Source: Nitzschia sp. pyKryTriq1
Lineage: Eukaryota; Bacillariophyta; Bacillariophyceae; Bacillariales; Bacillariaceae
NCBI GenBank assembly: GCA_956465555.1
Contig: OY101118.1
Location: forward strand, 372,001 to 436,000
Direction of reading: 5' to 3'
Length of the DNA stretch: 64,000 nt
The position numbers and the translations under genes were made by a program. The number at the start of each line of letters is the position of its first letter. The first letter of the stretch is position 1. A model generated the notes under the pieces. It was not told the DNA's origin. It worked only from the letters and a program-made list of their open reading frames with translations, and ran no database searches. Below are positions 61,059-64,000 of the stretch, one piece after another.

Positions 61059-62279
61059 ATGCCTCAACAACGGGAATCATTCTCCTCATCTGAAACAAAG
61101 ACAGCCCAGCAACGGTGCCAGGAAGCTCGCGACCTCTGGCTTGCCGCTACTACCGAAGAAGAATTGGATCATGTGGAAAGCCTCTACAAGGATGCGTTGA
61201 ATGCGACCACTCCCAACAGTGTTCGGCGCAGTGGCTCCAGCAAACGGCAACGAACGAACTATGCCGAACTATCTCGCTCCGAATATCGCCAGGCCGGAGA
61301 GCGTCTATCACTCTTGTATTGTCAGTCGGGTCGGACGGCGAAGGCGCAAAAGGGCCTGGCATATCTTGGGTTCGAATGTCGACTGGCGAGAGACGTCTTG
61401 GACTATCCATTCAAAGCAAAACCTATCAAGAAAAAGAAGAATGCTTCAGCGACGACTCCCACTGCGCCATGTATGATACTGGACGATTTTTTACATCCCA
61501 CAGAACTCCAGCACTTACAAGGTATCTTTGAAAATCCCTCCGCCTCGTATTGGACCGATCATTCTTATCAGGTCGAACCTCCGAGTCCGTATTTTTCATA
61601 CGTTATGGATTTGCGCTCCACTCCTCCCAAAGGCTTCCTGGGTCGGTTGGCTCGTCAAATTCGTCAGTTGCCGCAATTGCAGACCAAATTCCCTCAGCTA
61701 GCGCAAACGCACTTTGTCGAATTGTGGGCACACAATCGTCCCCATGCCTCGGGACATCAGCTACATTTCGATTCGGACGACGAAGGCCGAGGAGGAGATA
61801 TTCGAAATCCGGTCTGCAGTACTATTTTGTATTTGACATCGGACCACAAAAATGCGGCAGGAGGACCGAGTCTAGTCACTAACCAGCGTCTGGCGTCAAA
61901 GCATTTGGCCACGAAAGGATGGTTGGCCCATCCCAAATCCAGAAGACTGGTCGTCTTTGATGGTTCTGTCTTACACGGGGTCATTCCGGGCAAGGGAGTC
62001 AATGAAGGACGCCGTGTGACACTCATGATGGCCTTTTGGAAACACATTCAAATCCGAGACGATAAAACTCCGGGAAGTGCCAGACCCTTTCCTACCAAGA
62101 AGCTTCCGTCATGGGCGGCCGACTTGACGGACGACGAGCATGTATCCAAGCAGCGCCCTGACAGCCTTTCAGAAGCATCACCAATTCCACTTTCTACAGT
62201 TTATGAAACATTAGAGGGTGAACCCTGGAAGAGTCAAATGGGGATGCCGGACTATGAACAAGTATTTCAAGGTTTTTAA
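61059..62279 (+). CDS. 2-oxoglutarate/Fe(II) oxygenase, prolyl-hydroxylase-like
   Basis: The 406-residue protein has an N-terminal helical, TPR-like portion (about 1-100) with a basic KKKKN stretch near residue 128, and then a 2OG-Fe(II) domain. HFVELWAHNRP is followed by HQLHFDSDDEG with the HxD metal pair, then STILYLTSD, and the distal LVVFDGSVLHGVIPGKG...RRVTLMMAFW, giving the third His and the 2OG-binding Arg. The substrate is unknown. The frame begins at TTG 61035; the first ATG is 61059. The 3' end is only 107 bp from the convergent ABCG gene. Confidence 0.78.
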   Translation: MPQQRESFSSSETKTAQQRCQEARDLWLAATTEEELDHVESLYKDALNATTPNSVRRSGSSKRQRTNYAELSRSEYRQAGERLSLLYCQSGRTAKAQKGLAYLGFECRLARDVLDYPFKAKPIKKKKNASATTPTAPCMILDDFLHPTELQHLQGIFENPSASYWTDHSYQVEPPSPYFSYVMDLRSTPPKGFLGRLARQIRQLPQLQTKFPQLAQTHFVELWAHNRPHASGHQLHFDSDDEGRGGDIRNPVCSTILYLTSDHKNAAGGPSLVTNQRLASKHLATKGWLAHPKSRRLVVFDGSVLHGVIPGKGVNEGRRVTLMMAFWKHIQIRDDKTPGSARPFPTKKLPSWAADLTDDEHVSKQRPDSLSEASPIPLSTVYETLEGEPWKSQMGMPDYEQVFQGF

Positions 62280-62386
62280 TAAGCTTGTAGCCAATGGTTC
62301 TATAAACGTTATGGAGCAGGCGCCATATTGAAATGCAAATCCTATGTAGTCGTCCAAATCTTCTTCTTCTTCTTCGACAAGACCCT

Positions 62387-64000
62387 CTAAGAAAAGAATC
62401 TTCCTCGCTTTCGTAGCACAAGGATCGCTGCCACACGTAGTACAACAAACAGCCCACACATAGCCAGCCAGTACCACCATGCATCGTCTGGATTCACATT
62501 GTTTTGCTCCATTATCAGCATGCAGTTCTCAGCATCACCAGCATCGCAGTTGGAAAATTCGTAGATGATTGCCAAACCAGCGGCATATTTCAAAGAACAC
62601 AGGTACTGAATCCAGCTGAAAGAAAATATTAGTATCAGTATTTGTCGGTTTCACGCGTTTTAACCAACACACTTCAAATATTCGACGCTCCAAGGGGACG
62701 TACCTTACCCAAACTGGAATCAGATTAGTAGCTATAAAGATGCCCGAAAAGTAGAACTGCGGGACGACCACCAAAGGAAAGAAGGCCATGGCCATTTTCG
62801 CATCGGTAAAGTAGCTTCCCAGCAACACGCAGACTGCCGTAGTTGTCAGCGCCAATGCATAGCACAGGAGAAAGAAGATGAAGAAGTTCATCTGAATTCC
62901 AATCATGAAGTAGGCAATCAAGTCCAGCACCACCATGGCGACGAAGGACTGCAAGGCTTCCGCAACAAGTTTGGACAAGAAGTAAGGTAAAATAGTGTAG
63001 TGATTGGTGGCGTACTCTCTCAAAAAGACCGGCCGTTCCGAGGAGAAAATAAGCAAGGCGGTTTGACTTTGACCCATCATGACACCTGAAGTAGTATAGT
63101 ACAGGTGTATATAGAAGAATTCAACAAAGCGACGATCACTGGTTAGGTCGAATACGGATAGGGATCCGACAAAGATCCAAAAAAACCGACTTACTCATTA
63201 GGACATTCACTACCGCTCCCAGCTGCGCCTGGACGACCTATAATAGATCATACATTCACACGAAGAATCAATGAGTCGTTCTGTTCAAGGGTAATGTGTA
63301 GGCATGGACGGGAAATTCGACGAAGAAAAAGATATGACGTACCAGCAAATCCGTGCGATCGTCCCTTCCAACTCCAAAGAAAATGACCCCAAAAATGAGA
63401 GCCAAGAGAGCTGTAATGCCCACGTTGGCAATCATTGGGGCAGGATTTCGAATCATTGAATTCTTTTCACGCTGCAAAAGCATGTACTGCTGTGTCGCAA
63501 ACGAGGCGGTACTTCCTTTGGTTTTCGAGGTGGAGATCATTTTGCTCATTCTTGTAGTTTCCTGTACCTTTTCTGCTCCACGTTCTGGCTGTTGTGGAAA
63601 GAATCCACGAGATTCTAGAGTCTCGATCGACTCGCTCTGGGCCACATCCTGGTGTACGTTAATATATTGATTGGGTGGGTTAGTATCGTTGAGCATCTGC
63701 TGATGATTCATAGTCTATCACACTGGCACTGTCACTTACCAATATCCAGTCGGCAGGGTTATAATGTTTCGGAATCGGATACTGACAAGCCGCAAAGTCA
63801 TCACTGACGTCCCGGCACATGCCCTGGTACATCAGTCGCCCACGATGTAACAGCAGCAATCGATCAAATTTGCCAAAGACTTGAGACGAGGGCTGGTGGA
63901 TGGTGAACAGAACAGTATTGTTGTTGCCCCGGTATTTCGCAACCTTTTCTAGCAGTTCCAAGACTTGACGGGCCGATGTTGCATCGAGCCCAGATGTGGG
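62387..64000 (-). CDS. ABCG-family transporter, 5' end beyond right edge, five exons visible
   Basis: Visible exons are 63740-64000 (partial), 63343-63648, 63195-63237, 62704-63085 and 62387-62615, 1221 nt in all, ending at a TAG. Introns are 91, 105, 109 and 88 bp, all GT-AG. Joins restore family blocks: NPADWIL|DVAQSESIE, DRTDLL|VVQAQLGAV, NVLM|S|VMMGQSQTALLIF, IPVWV|S|WIQYLCSLKY. The window opens within the nucleotide-binding domain at the D-loop PTSGLDATSA, then TIHQPSSQVF with the H-loop. A C-terminal transmembrane domain of about six helices follows, with the ERPVFLREY block and a FYFSGIF segment. ABCG proteins export lipids or small molecules. The order NBD then TMD is the ABCG arrangement. 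Half-size or full-size cannot be decided. Confidence 0.88.

Noticed and set aside
60675-61098. Gene between aquaporin and oxygenase
   Set aside because: Frames on both strands are of similar length and lack domain content; this is the shared promoter region.
1-64000. CRISPR array, bacterial operon or integron
   Set aside because: Repeats are not regularly spaced, genes carry introns and the targeting signals are eukaryotic.

Overview
The window is nuclear DNA from a eukaryotic microalga, most likely a diatom and possibly a pennate one. Four observations point there. Introns are short (about 75-155 bp) and GT-AG. Several proteins begin with a signal peptide followed by a Phe-containing cleavage motif typical of plastid targeting in secondary red-lineage algae. 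Two proteins carry the stramenopile DUF6824 domain. There is a Ty1/copia retrotransposon and LRR/EF-hand membrane proteins of a kind common in diatoms. I cannot name the species.

Layout. 1-3.6 kb: a partial minus-strand gene leaving the left edge, then ZW10. 3.6-9.6 kb: a degraded tyrosine-recombinase relic, then a tandem pair of DUF6824 genes. 10-17.2 kb: bestrophin-like channel, cyclin, divergent aminopropyltransferase, quinone-oxidoreductase-type MDR protein. 17.4-25.3 kb: a complete copia-type LTR element with apparently identical LTRs, a 6-bp target duplication and one 2397-residue Gag-Pol frame carrying a very long linker. 25.5-30.6 kb: PhyH dioxygenase, a diatom family protein of unknown function, and a Cys-based tyrosine phosphatase. 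30.6-37.5 kb: gene-poor except for a three-exon Na+/H+ antiporter; it also holds an intact tRNA-derived SINE with a 12-bp target duplication. 37.5-50.3 kb: a metzincin-type secreted protease, CSN5, a chimeric LRR membrane protein, an EF-hand membrane protein, and a second secreted metallopeptidase. 50.7-57.1 kb: four plastid-targeted proteins including chorismate mutase, a TA-flanked MITE, and a second EF-hand-related membrane protein. 57.7-64 kb: acyl-CoA dehydrogenase, aquaporin, 2OG-Fe(II) oxygenase, and an ABCG transporter running off the right edge.

Most genes are unrelated single loci, as expected of a compact algal genome; there is no operon. I rebuilt exon structures for eight genes from GT-AG junctions that keep the frame and restore family motifs. 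Several frames that look longer begin at GTG or TTG, so ATG starts were chosen instead.

The most unusual features are the SINE, an 80-bp dispersed repeat present three times, the copia linker, the pervasive GTACCGGTAC palindromes between genes, an aminopropyltransferase without its catalytic aspartates, and a metzincin motif with Arg in place of Gly.
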